A stretch of 64,000 bases of DNA from Nocardia elegans NBRC 108235. Lineage in GTDB: Bacteria; Actinomycetota; Actinomycetes; Mycobacteriales; Mycobacteriaceae. This document shows, in pieces, positions 11,485 to 19,651 of this stretch; position 1 is the first letter of the stretch, and every line of letters begins with the position of its first letter. The translations under genes were made by a program, and so were the position numbers. The notes under the pieces were generated by a model. It did not search any database, had not been told where the DNA came from, and saw only the letters and a list, made by a program, of their open reading frames with translations. The stretch is taken from NCBI RefSeq assembly GCF_001612845.1, contig NZ_BDBF01000007.1, positions 124,001-188,000 on the forward strand, given 5' to 3'.

Positions 11485-12462
11485 TCAGACGGTCCCGGGG
11501 CGCAAGACGATCGTGCCGAAGGTCGTGCGCTCGTCGACCCGTCGATGGGCCTCGGCCGCATCCGCCAGCGGTAGCACACTGTCGATCAGCACGGTGAGAT
11601 CACCGGTGGCGGCGAGTTCGAACGCCGCCGCCCGCTTCGCCGCCACCCCGGCCAGCCACTGCGGGCCGGAGCATCCGGTGAACGTGAGCCCGCGCATGAT
11701 CAGGTCCATCGTCGTGACCTGGGCGGGAGCGCCGGACAGCCAGCCGTATCCGAGCATCCGGCCCCGCAACGGGGTCATGACATCGAGGACGGCCGCGGAG
11801 CTTTCGCCGCCGATCGAGTCGAAAACCACGTCCACCGTGGCATTTTCGAGGCGTTCGCCGAGCCGGCGCGGCCAGTCCGCATCGCGGTGGTCGACGACCG
11901 TGTGCGCGCCGAGTTCGCGGGCGCGCTCGGTTTTGGCCGCGCCGCCGGCGGTGGCGATGATGTGTGCGGCGCCGGACCGGGCGGCCAATTGGGTGAGGTA
12001 GCCGCCGATTCCGGTGGCCGCGGCCTCGATCAGGACGGTTTCGGTGCCGGTGAGTGCCGCCGCCTCGAGCAGGGCCAGTGCCACCGATCCACTCATCGCC
12101 ACGGCCGCGGCGGCATCGCTCGCCAATCCGTCCGGTACGCGGACCGCGGATTCGGCGGGGGCGCACATCCATTCCGCGTAGCTGCCGAAGTCGTTGCGCG
12201 CCAACAGGACCCGCTGCCCTTTCCAGTCCGGGTCGACGTCGTCGGCGACGGCGGTGACGACCCCGACCGCCTGGGTTCCGAAGACCGCCGGGGTCGGCGT
12301 CGGTGTCGGGAACATGCCTGACCGCAACATCGTCTCCGGGTACAGCACCGGGATCGCCTCCACCCGGATCAATACCTCGCCGGGCTGCGGGCTGGGCTCG
12401 TCCACCTCGCGCGCGACGAGGACCTCCGGTCCACCGACCCCGGTCATTACGATTGCCTGCAT
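11485..12462 (-). CDS. Zinc-independent MDR quinone oxidoreductase (NADPH)
   Basis: Protein of 325 aa, medium-chain dehydrogenase/reductase family. The GroES-like half opens MQAIVMTGVGGPEVLV and lacks the Cys/His zinc ligands of alcohol dehydrogenases. The Rossmann half has VLIEAAATGIGGYLTQLA, a variant of the AAxGGVG motif of quinone oxidoreductases, then GAHTVVDHRDADW and VVFDSIGGE. Probable activity is one-electron reduction of quinones or reduction of activated alkenes. It is divergent from a TetR gene, and two TetR-type operators lie in the shared spacer, so it is the likely target of that repressor. Confidence 0.85.
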   Translation of the reverse strand: MQAIVMTGVGGPEVLVAREVDEPSPQPGEVLIRVEAIPVLYPETMLRSGMFPTPTPTPAVFGTQAVGVVTAVADDVDPDWKGQRVLLARNDFGSYAEWMCAPAESAVRVPDGLASDAAAAVAMSGSVALALLEAAALTGTETVLIEAAATGIGGYLTQLAARSGAAHIIATAGGAAKTERARELGAHTVVDHRDADWPRRLGERLENATVDVVFDSIGGESSAAVLDVMTPLRGRMLGYGWLSGAPAQVTTMDLIMRGLTFTGCSGPQWLAGVAAKRAAAFELAATGDLTVLIDSVLPLADAAEAHRRVDERTTFGTIVLRPGTV

Positions 12463-12476
12463 ATCGACCTCATAAC

Positions 12477-12527
12477 TTGACTAACGGTCCAGATACTTCG
12501 TCCGGAAGAATATGGACCGTCGGTCAA
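12477..12527. promoter_or_regulatory. Twin TetR-type operators between oxidoreductase and tetR
   Basis: Two 15-bp copies lie in opposite orientation: TTGACTAACGGTCCA at 12477-12491 and TGGACCGTCGGTCAA at 12513-12527, matching at 13 of 15 positions. The second contains the near-palindrome GACCGTCGGTC. Their centres are 36 bp apart. They fill the spacer between divergent starts, as expected for autoregulation by the adjacent TetR protein. Confidence 0.75.
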
Positions 12528-12553
12528 TTTTGTCAACGGGACTGGAGTGCACA

Positions 12554-13126
12554 GTGGCGCAGCAGCGCAGAGAACGAGCCGATGCGGCGCGCAACCGTCG
12601 CGCGATCCTCGATGCGACGCGGGCGCTGCTGGCCGAAGGTGGGGCCGAGGCGGTGACCATGGACCGGGTGGCCGCCGCGGCGGGAGTCGGCAAGGGCACG
12701 GTATTTCATCGTTTCGGCTCGCGCGCGGGACTGTTGCACGCGATGGTCGCCGAACCGGCCGAAACACTGCGGACGGCGATCACCGACGGCCCGCCGCCGC
12801 TGGGCCCCGGCGCGCCCGCGGGGGAGCGGCTGCTCGCCTTCTTCGATGCGATGGCCACGATGGTCGCCGACAACGTCGAACTGATGGTCGCGGCCTACCG
12901 CAGCGTGCCCCCGCATCCGCGCACGTCCGAATTCCACGCCACCTGGGCGGAGCACATCACGAAGCTGCTGACCGAGGCGCGTCCGGATCTCGACGCCGAG
13001 GGGGTCGGCCACCTGCTGTTCGGCATGCTGGGCAGCGATTACGCCCTTGCCGCGGTGCGCGAGGGGCAGAGCGAAAGGCTGCGAGAATCCGTGCGGCAGG
13101 TGGTGCTCGCGGTGGTCAGCCCGTGA
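12554..13126 (+). CDS. TetR-family transcriptional regulator
   Basis: Protein of 190 aa from GTG 12554. An in-frame ATG at 12512 would place the start inside an operator copy, so the later start is preferred; GGAG lies about 8 nt before it. The helix-turn-helix is AVTMDRVAAAAGVGKGTVFH followed by RFGSRAGLL, typical of TetR. The C-terminal ligand domain (residues 60-190) gives no ligand clue. It very likely represses itself and the divergent quinone oxidoreductase. Its end overlaps the convergent permease gene by 11 nt. Confidence 0.9.
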   Translation: MAQQRRERADAARNRRAILDATRALLAEGGAEAVTMDRVAAAAGVGKGTVFHRFGSRAGLLHAMVAEPAETLRTAITDGPPPLGPGAPAGERLLAFFDAMATMVADNVELMVAAYRSVPPHPRTSEFHATWAEHITKLLTEARPDLDAEGVGHLLFGMLGSDYALAAVREGQSERLRESVRQVVLAVVSP

Positions 13127-14360
13127 GCAGAACGCCGCCCACCGCGCCCGCGGTCGCGATCACGGCCAGCGCCAGCCCGGTGCAGACGAACCGGACCGGC
13201 GGCACCCGGACCGCGTGGGAGCGGCAGAACTCCAGGCACAGCAGCGTGGCCAGCGAGGCCCACGGGGTGGCTATCGCGCCGACGTTCGTGCCGATCAGCA
13301 AGGACAGCAACTGGTTTCGGTGGTCGGGCGGTATCACCGCCTCACCGGCGGTGTAGGCGGGCAGGTTGTTGACGATATTCGACAGGCCGAGGCCCGCTCC
13401 GGCAGCGCGATAGGCCCCCGCCGTGCCGGAATCGGTGCCGATGAGCGCGGCCATCAGATCCGAGAGCCCGTACCGGCCCAGGGTCGGGATGACCAGGAAC
13501 AGTCCGATCACGAAGATCAGCAGCTGCCACGGGATCAGCGACGGACGCAGCGCGCTGCGGTCGAACACGGCGAATCCGGCGATCGCGAGGACCGCCGCGG
13601 CGAGTGCGGCGTAGCCGATGTGGTCGCCGACGAAGGGAATCGCCAGGACGAACAGCGCGCAGGCGCCCCCGGCCGTCGCGAACAGCGCGCGGTCCCGGGT
13701 GCTGCGCAGCCGGATCGGGGCGGGCGCCAGGTAACGATCGGTGCCGCGCCGGCCGCGTCGCCAGTACCAGATCCACAGCGCCGCCATGGTCGCGATGAGC
13801 GAGATCAACTGCGGCAGCCACATTCTGGCCGCGAAGCCGGTGGCATCGAGGCCGATCCGGTCGGCGGCGAGCAGATTGGTGAGGTTGGATACGGGCAGCA
13901 GCAGACTCGCGGTGTTCGCCAGCCACAATGTGGTCATCGCCAGCGGCAGCGGTGGAATGCGCGCGGGCCCGGCCAAGGCCAGCATGACCGGTGTCAGCAG
14001 GACCGCGGTGGTGTCGAGGTTGAGCACTATCGTCGTCAGGGCCGCGAAACCGACGCAGAGCACGAACAGCGCCGGATAGCGTCCCCGCCCGGCGATCGCG
14101 ATCCGATGGGCGATGACGTCGAAAACCTGTGCGCGCCGGGCCAGGTGGGCCAGCACGATCACACTGCCGAGAAACAGCAGTAGCGGTCCGATCCGGCGCA
14201 TATTCGCATCGGCGTCGGCCCGGGGCAGCCATCCGGTCAGCACGCACAGCATCCCGGCCGCGAGGACGGCGATGCGGATCCAGTCCAGCAGACGCGGTGC
14301 GGCGGCTTCCTCCGGCTCCGTCTCGTGCGCGCTGCGTTCGGGCGCCACCGGTTCGGACAT
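13116..14360 (-). CDS. SLC13/ArsB-type ion permease
   Basis: Protein of 414 aa with about ten to eleven hydrophobic segments. Family landmarks are AALTTIVLNLDTTAVLLTPV in the first half and the repeated re-entrant motif GLSNIVNNLPAYTAGE in the second half, both of the ArsB/NhaD/CitM ion-transporter superfamily. Substrate may be arsenite, another anion, or a dicarboxylate; no arsR, arsC or ATPase gene is nearby to support arsenite. Start ATG 14360 (MSEPVAPERS) follows a short acidic cytoplasmic leader. The frame is open upstream, but only as an antisense shadow of the serpin region. Confidence 0.82.
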   Translation of the reverse strand: MSEPVAPERSAHETEPEEAAAPRLLDWIRIAVLAAGMLCVLTGWLPRADADANMRRIGPLLLFLGSVIVLAHLARRAQVFDVIAHRIAIAGRGRYPALFVLCVGFAALTTIVLNLDTTAVLLTPVMLALAGPARIPPLPLAMTTLWLANTASLLLPVSNLTNLLAADRIGLDATGFAARMWLPQLISLIATMAALWIWYWRRGRRGTDRYLAPAPIRLRSTRDRALFATAGGACALFVLAIPFVGDHIGYAALAAAVLAIAGFAVFDRSALRPSLIPWQLLIFVIGLFLVIPTLGRYGLSDLMAALIGTDSGTAGAYRAAGAGLGLSNIVNNLPAYTAGEAVIPPDHRNQLLSLLIGTNVGAIATPWASLATLLCLEFCRSHAVRVPPVRFVCTGLALAVIATAGAVGGVLLTG

Positions 14361-14425
14361 CCGGCCATCATCGCACCGTGGCGCAGACCCGCGCGTGCCG
14401 GACCGCCCGCGTCTGCTGGGCCGGT

Positions 14426-15568
14426 TCACGGCGTGGGGGTGGCGACCCAACCGGCCACGATCGCCAGTCCGGTGGGACGGTGGACGCCGAGGAAGCCGAA
14501 GGGCCGGTCGAAGTTCACTGCGATCATCAGGGCATCGGCCGGCGCCGGTGGCATGCCGGTCGGTTCCATCAGAACCCCGGTGACGGCCGCGGCCGCGAAA
14601 CCGTCGGCGGTGAATCGGGCGCAGACGTCCTGGGCCGCCGCGGTCACCCGGAGCGCGACCGGTGAGAGGCCGGGGAAGGGGTTGTCCGTCGCGGTGGTCG
14701 CCGCGGTCAGTCCGAACAGCTCCGGATCGCGCAGTAGGTCGTGGGTGGATCGAACAGCGAAGGGCGGCACCTGGATTTGCAGGGTGTCCGATACTGCGGT
14801 CACCGTCCGCACCTCGAGCCCAGGGGCGATGGTGCCCAGGCCGGGCCGGTGGGTTTCCACCGAACCGTCGAGTGCCCCCAGCCCCGCGGCCAGTACCACC
14901 GGAGCGCTGTCCCCCTCCTCGCCGAGCAGCAGATGCACATCCAGATCGGACGCCCCACGCACCACGACGCGTGAAACGGGTGTGCCGGCCGTCAGCACGG
15001 CGGCGTCGCCGAGGCCCGTGCTGTACCGGGCGAGGGCGGGGCCGCGGTGGCCACGCCACGGGCCGCTCGACGGTTCCAGCACATCGGCGTGAAAGCTCTG
15101 CCGCCAGGCGGTGCGGGCGACGACGGCGGTCGCCAGCGCGACCGCCGTCGCCGCGCCGATCCGGGCGGGGAAGCGATCGATCAGGCCGTCGGTATGGCGA
15201 CGTGCCCACTCGTCCAGTCCGTCCTGTCCGCGCAGCGCGGCGATCGTGCCCGGAGGCAGCGTCTGGATCCACTCGTCGCGTAGCGCGATATCGTCACGCA
15301 CCCACACCCCGAGTGCCGCGCGCACGGATTCGGCGGCCTCGATCCGGCGCAGCAGGGTGATCGCGGCGTCGTGAGCGGATGCGGCGGGAAGGCCGGTCGC
15401 CGCGGTGAGTTCGCCGCGGGCCGGTTCGCCGGCCGCCGCGGCCAGTAGTGCGAGCAGCGGCCAGATTCCGCATCCGGACAGGACGAAATCCTCGGAACCC
15501 GCTGCGGCACACCATTTTCCGGTGAGAGTGTTGGCGGCGGCCACATCGGGTGCGAGGCTCGGCTGCAT
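14426..15568 (-). CDS. Serpin-family protein (serine protease inhibitor fold)
   Basis: Protein of 380 aa from ATG 15568 (MQPSLAPDV). The C-terminal quarter fits a serpin: a hinge-like segment TADGFAAAAVTGVLM near residue 322, with the conserved Gly and small-residue run, an exposed loop including EPTGMPPAPAD, and then VNFDRPFGFLGVHRPTGLAI ending GWVATPTP, which parallels the final serpin strands (DRPFLF ... GRVxNP). The N-terminal part has NTLTGKWCAAAGSEDFVLSG, similar to the serpin opening. There is no signal peptide, so it acts inside the cell or leaves by an unknown route. Target protease is unknown. 65 nt separate it from the permease downstream. Confidence 0.8.
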   Translation of the reverse strand: MQPSLAPDVAAANTLTGKWCAAAGSEDFVLSGCGIWPLLALLAAAAGEPARGELTAATGLPAASAHDAAITLLRRIEAAESVRAALGVWVRDDIALRDEWIQTLPPGTIAALRGQDGLDEWARRHTDGLIDRFPARIGAATAVALATAVVARTAWRQSFHADVLEPSSGPWRGHRGPALARYSTGLGDAAVLTAGTPVSRVVVRGASDLDVHLLLGEEGDSAPVVLAAGLGALDGSVETHRPGLGTIAPGLEVRTVTAVSDTLQIQVPPFAVRSTHDLLRDPELFGLTAATTATDNPFPGLSPVALRVTAAAQDVCARFTADGFAAAAVTGVLMEPTGMPPAPADALMIAVNFDRPFGFLGVHRPTGLAIVAGWVATPTP

Positions 15569-15602
15569 GGGCGAAAGCCTACCGACGGGTGCCGACAGCA
15601 GT

Positions 15603-15639
15603 GCGCCCCTGCCGGGGTGTACGTGGGCGGCAGGGGCGC
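15603..15639. repeat. 12-bp inverted repeat in the serpin 5' leader
   Basis: GCGCCCCTGCCG at 15603-15614 pairs perfectly with 15628-15639 across a 13-nt loop. It lies 35 nt upstream of the serpin start, in the spacer shared with the divergent DUF4334 gene. It could be a leader hairpin or regulator site. No U tract follows on either strand, so a terminator is less likely. Otherwise the 294-bp spacer shows only an AGGAGG for the plus-strand gene. Confidence 0.45.
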
Positions 15640-15862
15640 GTCCGGATCCTTGTGGCCCGGACGATCGGCCGAAACCGATCTGCCGACGAGTCTGGTTCCT
15701 CAACCGCACTCGAGGTCCAGGCCCGCGGTGCGTGGTCTGCGTCACGCAGGCGCGAACACTGGCCGAAACTACGTCTTCGTGGCCGAACGTGTTGAGGCGT
15801 CGCGGCCGTTGTGTGTCATCCTTCCGGGGCGGAACGGTCCGCGAGAGGTCCAGGAGGTAGGG

Positions 15863-16414
15863 ATGGCTGGTGCCGGTACGGCCCGTCTGGCGGAACTGCG
15901 CGCGGGTCGCACGACCCCGGAGCAGGCGTGGCAGCTGTACGACAGCCTGCCCGAGGTCGCGGTCACCGAGATCACCACCGGCCGCTGGACCGGCGACGAA
16001 CTGGACACCGGACATCCGTGGGCCGGTGTGCTGGTCGAATCGGGTTGGTACGGAAAGCAATTCGATTCACCGGACGAGGTGCAGCCGCTGCTGTTCGCCG
16101 GGCCGGACGGCCGGGTATTTCCGGTCGACCCCCGCCGAGTGCCGCTGGGGCTGGCCGGAACACTGCCGTCGGCGGGATTCCGGGCCGCGCGGCGCATGCT
16201 GCCGGCGTTGCGCCCGCTGCTGCGGACCCGTACCGCTCGTGCGCGCCTGCGCGAGATCGAATTCCGCGGCAAGGTCAGCGCGGCCATGATCTACGACCAC
16301 CTGCCCATCATCGACATCTTCCGCCGGGTCGACGAGGACACCCTGCTCGGTGTGATGGATATGCGCGGGCTGAACGACCCCTACTTCTTCATCCTGCGCC
16401 GCGACCGCTCCTGA
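15863..16414 (+). CDS. GXWXG / DUF4334 domain protein
   Basis: Protein of 183 aa from ATG 15863, with AGGAGG ten bases upstream; the open frame upstream to 15617 is not needed. The first half holds ITTGRWTGDELDTGHPW, matching the GXWXG domain, and the second half includes FRGKVSAAMIYDHLPIIDIF and LLGVMDMRGLNDPYFFILRR, typical of DUF4334. These two domains are found together in many actinobacteria with no known biochemical role. It converges with the HD-domain gene 4 nt beyond its stop. Confidence 0.82.
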   Translation: MAGAGTARLAELRAGRTTPEQAWQLYDSLPEVAVTEITTGRWTGDELDTGHPWAGVLVESGWYGKQFDSPDEVQPLLFAGPDGRVFPVDPRRVPLGLAGTLPSAGFRAARRMLPALRPLLRTRTARARLREIEFRGKVSAAMIYDHLPIIDIFRRVDEDTLLGVMDMRGLNDPYFFILRRDRS

Positions 16415-16418
16415 TCGC

Positions 16419-17159
16419 TCAGTCGTCCCCGGCGGCGAGGATCACCTCGAAGCGGGCGTCGGCGGTGTCGAGTTGCTCGAGAATGTGCTGCTTGACATGC
16501 GGCGCCAGCGGCGTGTCCGGGCGGGTGATCAGTTCGCGGTAGACCGCGGTGAGCGGCCGGTATTTGGTGGCGAGTTTCGACATGACGGCCTGTTCGTCGG
16601 CGTAGAGGATGCCGACGCCGTTGTCGGTGAAATCGGAGATCTTCACCACCCGGGCCCACGGATCGCGGTCCAGGCTCGCGGCGACGTGGTCGCGGTATCG
16701 GATGTGCCGGTCCTCGTCCGAATCGTGTGCCGGGTTGGTCACCGCCGCAACGAGATTCGATACGCGCTCGCCGAACCGCTGGGTCAGCACCGCCAGCGCT
16801 GCGGCGTTCAGGTCCTCGTCCGGCTCCGGCGCCCCGCGGAGGGCGACCAGGTCGGCGGCGTGATCCTCGACGGCGTCGTGCAGGAGGCCGACGAGCACCA
16901 GGTCCGTGTCGTGCACCTCGTAGTGGCTCACGATGCGGATCGCCACCCGCAGTAGATGATTGAGGTACGGCTCGCGGCCGTAGTTGTCGCCACGGTGCAG
17001 GTCGGCCACGAATTCGAGTGCCGCCTCGACCCGTTCGGGGTCGGGCAGTTTGCGCTGCGACTCCAGCAGCAGTCGTTGCCGCAGCCCTTCCTCGCCGTGC
17101 ACATCGCTGAGTGTGTGCAACTGCATGGCCGCCAGAATTCCCGCCCCGATGGACTCCAT
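16419..17159 (-). CDS. Stand-alone HD-domain hydrolase, SpoT/MESH1-like
   Basis: Protein of 246 aa. The metal-binding pattern of the RelA/SpoT hydrolase domain is visible: His in PYLNHLLRVA, LVGLLHDAVED (HD plus ED), and KISDFTDN, the equivalent of the KLADRLHN motif, with Asp and Asn conserved. No synthetase, TGS or ACT domain follows, so this would be a small alarmone hydrolase-type enzyme if it acts on (p)ppGpp. Related HD proteins can hydrolyse other phosphorylated substrates. An internal Met at residue 12 (MQLHTLSDVHGEEG) is an alternative start. Confidence 0.72.
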   Translation of the reverse strand: MESIGAGILAAMQLHTLSDVHGEEGLRQRLLLESQRKLPDPERVEAALEFVADLHRGDNYGREPYLNHLLRVAIRIVSHYEVHDTDLVLVGLLHDAVEDHAADLVALRGAPEPDEDLNAAALAVLTQRFGERVSNLVAAVTNPAHDSDEDRHIRYRDHVAASLDRDPWARVVKISDFTDNGVGILYADEQAVMSKLATKYRPLTAVYRELITRPDTPLAPHVKQHILEQLDTADARFEVILAAGDD

Positions 17160-17205
17160 CCGCCCAATCTAGCGGGACGAGGTGACAATCCGCCGTCGCC
17201 GGGTT

Positions 17206-17832
17206 TCAGCGAACCCCGTGCGGGCGGAATTGGATGCTGATCCGCGGACCCACGGGCCGCCGCGTCTTCGGCACCGCATGTTCCCAGGTGCGCTGGCAGG
17301 AGCCGCCCATCACGAGAAGATCGCCGTGCCCCACGTGATAGCGAATGCTCGCGCCGCCGCCACGCGGACGCAGCAGCAGGGCCCGCGGCGCGCCGATCGA
17401 CAGGATCGCGACCATGGTGTCGTGGGTGGAACCACGGCCCCCGGTATCACCGTGCCAGGCCACACTGTCTTCGCCGTCGCGGTAGTAGCACAGTCCGGCC
17501 GTGTGGAACGGTTCGCCGAGTTCCGGGCCGTAATGGCCGCTCAGAGCCGCGCGGGCGTCCTCCAGGATCGGGTCCGGCCAGGGCTCGTTCTCGCCGTAAT
17601 GGCGCAGCAGGCGCGGTACGTCCACCACGCGGTCGTACATCGGGCGGCGGTCGGCTCGCCACGGGACGCGAGTGGCCAGCCGTTCGAACAGTTCGTCGGC
17701 CCCGCGCAACCATCCCGGAAGCAGGTCGACCCACGCGCCCTCGGTCAGCTGCGTGCGGCGCACGCCGTCCAACGGCCCTAGCTCGATGTCGCCGAAGCCG
17801 TCGAACAGCGATCTCTGCAGCGGTGCCGACAT
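17206..17832 (-). CDS. alkB: AlkB-type alpha-ketoglutarate-dependent DNA repair dioxygenase
   Basis: Protein of 208 aa from ATG 17832 (MSAPLQRSLF). AlkB oxidatively removes methyl groups from 1-methyladenine and 3-methylcytosine. Iron ligands are His and Asp in VAWHGDTGG and the later His in TWEHAVPKT; the 2-oxoglutarate Arg and the family ending are in PRISIQFRP. The substrate-lid region carries YDRVVDVPRLLRHYG. Length matches short AlkB homologues. The frame is open 12 codons farther upstream, but this would run through the SOS box, which supports the ATG at 17832. An LexA-type box lies 21 nt upstream, so DNA damage probably induces it. Confidence 0.9.
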   Translation of the reverse strand: MSAPLQRSLFDGFGDIELGPLDGVRRTQLTEGAWVDLLPGWLRGADELFERLATRVPWRADRRPMYDRVVDVPRLLRHYGENEPWPDPILEDARAALSGHYGPELGEPFHTAGLCYYRDGEDSVAWHGDTGGRGSTHDTMVAILSIGAPRALLLRPRGGGASIRYHVGHGDLLVMGGSCQRTWEHAVPKTRRPVGPRISIQFRPHGVR

Positions 17833-17852
17833 GCGTTCGAATCTACGTTCTA

Positions 17853-17868
17853 TCGAACATATGTTCAA
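17853..17868 (-). promoter_or_regulatory. LexA-binding SOS box of alkB
   Basis: TCGAACATATGTTCAA matches the actinobacterial SOS box TCGAAC-N4-GTTCGA at 11 of 12 defined positions, with a 12-bp perfect palindromic core. It is 21 nt upstream of the alkB ATG and between alkB and the end of the preceding same-strand gene, so it belongs to alkB. Confidence 0.8.
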
Positions 17869-17913
17869 GCATCGGGTCGCGCCGCTGCTCGGGGCCGATC
17901 CGGGCGGTTCGGA

Positions 17914-18780
17914 TCAGCTCAGGTGCGCGCGCACGAAATCGACCACCGCATCGGAGAATTCGTCGTTGACATCGCTGGCCGCGGTATGGGCGGCACCGGA
18001 GATCTCGACGTATTCCATCTGCGGCACCAGCGCGCGGAAGTCGGCGACCCCCTGTTCGCTGACCACGTCCGACAACCGTCCGCGCACCAGCAGGACCGGG
18101 ATCTCCAGCGCGCGGGCGGCATCCTCGAGGTCGCTGGTCTGCAGTTCGATGTCCTCCGGCCGGCTCGACATCATCGCCGGATCCCAATGCCAGTACCAGC
18201 GCCCGTCCTCGCGCAGCCGCAGATTGCGCCGCAGGCCCTCCGGGTTGCGGGGCCGGCGGCGGTGCGGCAGGTATTCGGCCACCGCATCGGCGGCTTCCTC
18301 GAGGGAGGCGAAGCCCTCGGGATGGCCGCCGAGGAAGTTCATGACCCGTTCCACGCCCTTGTGCTCCGGGCGCGGCACGACGTCGACCAGGACCAGTCCG
18401 GCGATGCGCTCCCGGCCCGGACGGGCGGTGGCCAGCAGTGCGGTCAATCCGCCCATGCTCGCGCCGACCACGATGGCGGGCCGGTCGAGTTCGGCGAGAA
18501 TGTCGAGGAGGTCGGCGGTCATCGCCGTGCGCGAGTAGTCGCCGTCCGGCGCCCAGTCGCTCTCGCCGTGCCCGCGGGCGTCCAGCAAAATGGCGTGCAT
18601 TCCCACCTTCGCCAGCGCGGCGCCCGATTCCTTCCACGAGTGCCGGGTCTGGCCGCCGCCGTGCAGGAAGACCGCCAGCGGGCCGTCGGCCGGCCCCCAG
18701 CTCTCCCCGGCCAGGGCGATGCCGCCGTGGCCGCGGAAGGTGATCCGGCGGGGCTCGGTGAAGTCGGCTTCGTTGCTCAC
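17914..18780 (-). CDS. Alpha/beta-hydrolase fold protein
   Basis: Protein of 288 aa from GTG 18780 (VSNEADF); ATG 18798 is an alternative six codons upstream and neither has a clear ribosome site at ideal spacing. The fold is shown by oxyanion-hole [20 protein letters not shown], the nucleophile elbow [11 protein letters not shown], the acid near VRGRLSDVV and the catalytic His in [10 protein letters not shown]. It is probably a cytoplasmic esterase or C-C hydrolase of the peroxidase/hydrolase group; substrate unknown. Reading the frame up to 19146 would run antisense through pyrR and is rejected. Confidence 0.85.
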   Translation of the reverse strand: MSNEADFTEPRRITFRGHGGIALAGESWGPADGPLAVFLHGGGQTRHSWKESGAALAKVGMHAILLDARGHGESDWAPDGDYSRTAMTADLLDILAELDRPAIVVGASMGGLTALLATARPGRERIAGLVLVDVVPRPEHKGVERVMNFLGGHPEGFASLEEAADAVAEYLPHRRRPRNPEGLRRNLRLREDGRWYWHWDPAMMSSRPEDIELQTSDLEDAARALEIPVLLVRGRLSDVVSEQGVADFRALVPQMEYVEISGAAHTAASDVNDEFSDAVVDFVRAHLS

Positions 18781-18947
18781 CCTTCGAGCATCCCACATCC
18801 GGTTTACGCTGTATGAAACAGTCCCGGCCAACGGTTGTGCCGTTCGCGTGATGTGTCGGCATAGCCGCAGGTGGCGGGGCTCACAGCGGGACCCCCGCCG
18901 TCGGGAGGCCAGGGCGGCGCTGCTACGCTCAGGCATCGAAAAGACAT

Positions 18948-18984
18948 CCTTTAACGGACCGTCCGGTGAGGCGGGGAAGGAGGT
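18948..18984 (+). promoter_or_regulatory. PyrR-binding leader overlapping the pyrR ribosome site
   Basis: CGTCCGGTGAGGCG at 18960-18973 fits the PyrR-binding loop consensus ARUCCNGNGAGGYU in its core (UCCNGNGAGG). The ribosome site GGAAGGAGGT (18975-18984) follows directly, and CCTT (18948-18951) can pair with AAGG (18977-18980), so UMP-bound PyrR would hide the ribosome site. This arrangement is known as translational repression in mycobacterial pyr operons. Confidence 0.75.
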
Positions 18985-18988
18985 CGGC

Positions 18989-19651
18989 ATGGCCGTGCCC
19001 GAAGAGCGCGGCGGCCGCGTCGCGCCCGAAGAACGGGCCGCCAGGTCGAGCGCTGCCGAATATTCGCAGCGGCACGACCCCGAGTGGGTCCGCGCCGGGC
19101 GTGAACTGTTGTCCGCCTCCGATGTCGGCCGGACCATCGCGCGCATGGCGCATCAGATCATCGAGAAGACCGCGCTGGATTCGTCGGATCCCGAGGCGCC
19201 CCGAGTGGTGTTGATCGGCATCCCCACCCGCGGCACCACCCTCGCCGCACGGCTGACCGATCGCATCGAGGAATTCTCCGGCGTGCGTCCCGCGCTCGGT
19301 TCGCTCGACATCACGCTGTATCGCGACGATCTGCGCAACCGTCCGCATCGCCCGCTGGAACGGACCTCGGTCCCCGAGGGTGGCATCGACGACGCGCTGG
19401 TCGTACTCGTCGACGACGTGCTGTTCTCCGGTCGCAGCGTGCGCTCGGCGCTGGACGGCCTGCGCGATCTGGGCCGTCCGCGCGCGGTGCAGCTGGCGGT
19501 ACTGGTCGATCGCGGCCATCGCGAACTGCCCATCCGCGCCGACTACGTCGGCAAGAACGTGCCCACCTCGCGCAGTGAGGACGTCTCCGTACTGCTCAGC
19601 GAACACGACGGTCACGACGGCGTGTATCTGCATCAGGGGGATGAGCGGTGA
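18989..19651 (+). CDS. pyrR: Pyrimidine operon regulator / uracil phosphoribosyltransferase PyrR
   Basis: Protein of 220 aa from ATG 18989, with a strong GGAGGT. It binds pyr mRNA in response to UMP and has uracil phosphoribosyltransferase activity. The type I PRTase fold shows [25 protein letters not shown], and the PRPP loop [19 protein letters not shown], then [27 protein letters not shown] as in all PyrRs. About 35 N-terminal residues precede the family domain, longer than Bacillus PyrR. It heads the pyr operon and overlaps pyrB by 4 nt. Confidence 0.95.
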   Translation: MAVPEERGGRVAPEERAARSSAAEYSQRHDPEWVRAGRELLSASDVGRTIARMAHQIIEKTALDSSDPEAPRVVLIGIPTRGTTLAARLTDRIEEFSGVRPALGSLDITLYRDDLRNRPHRPLERTSVPEGGIDDALVVLVDDVLFSGRSVRSALDGLRDLGRPRAVQLAVLVDRGHRELPIRADYVGKNVPTSRSEDVSVLLSEHDGHDGVYLHQGDER

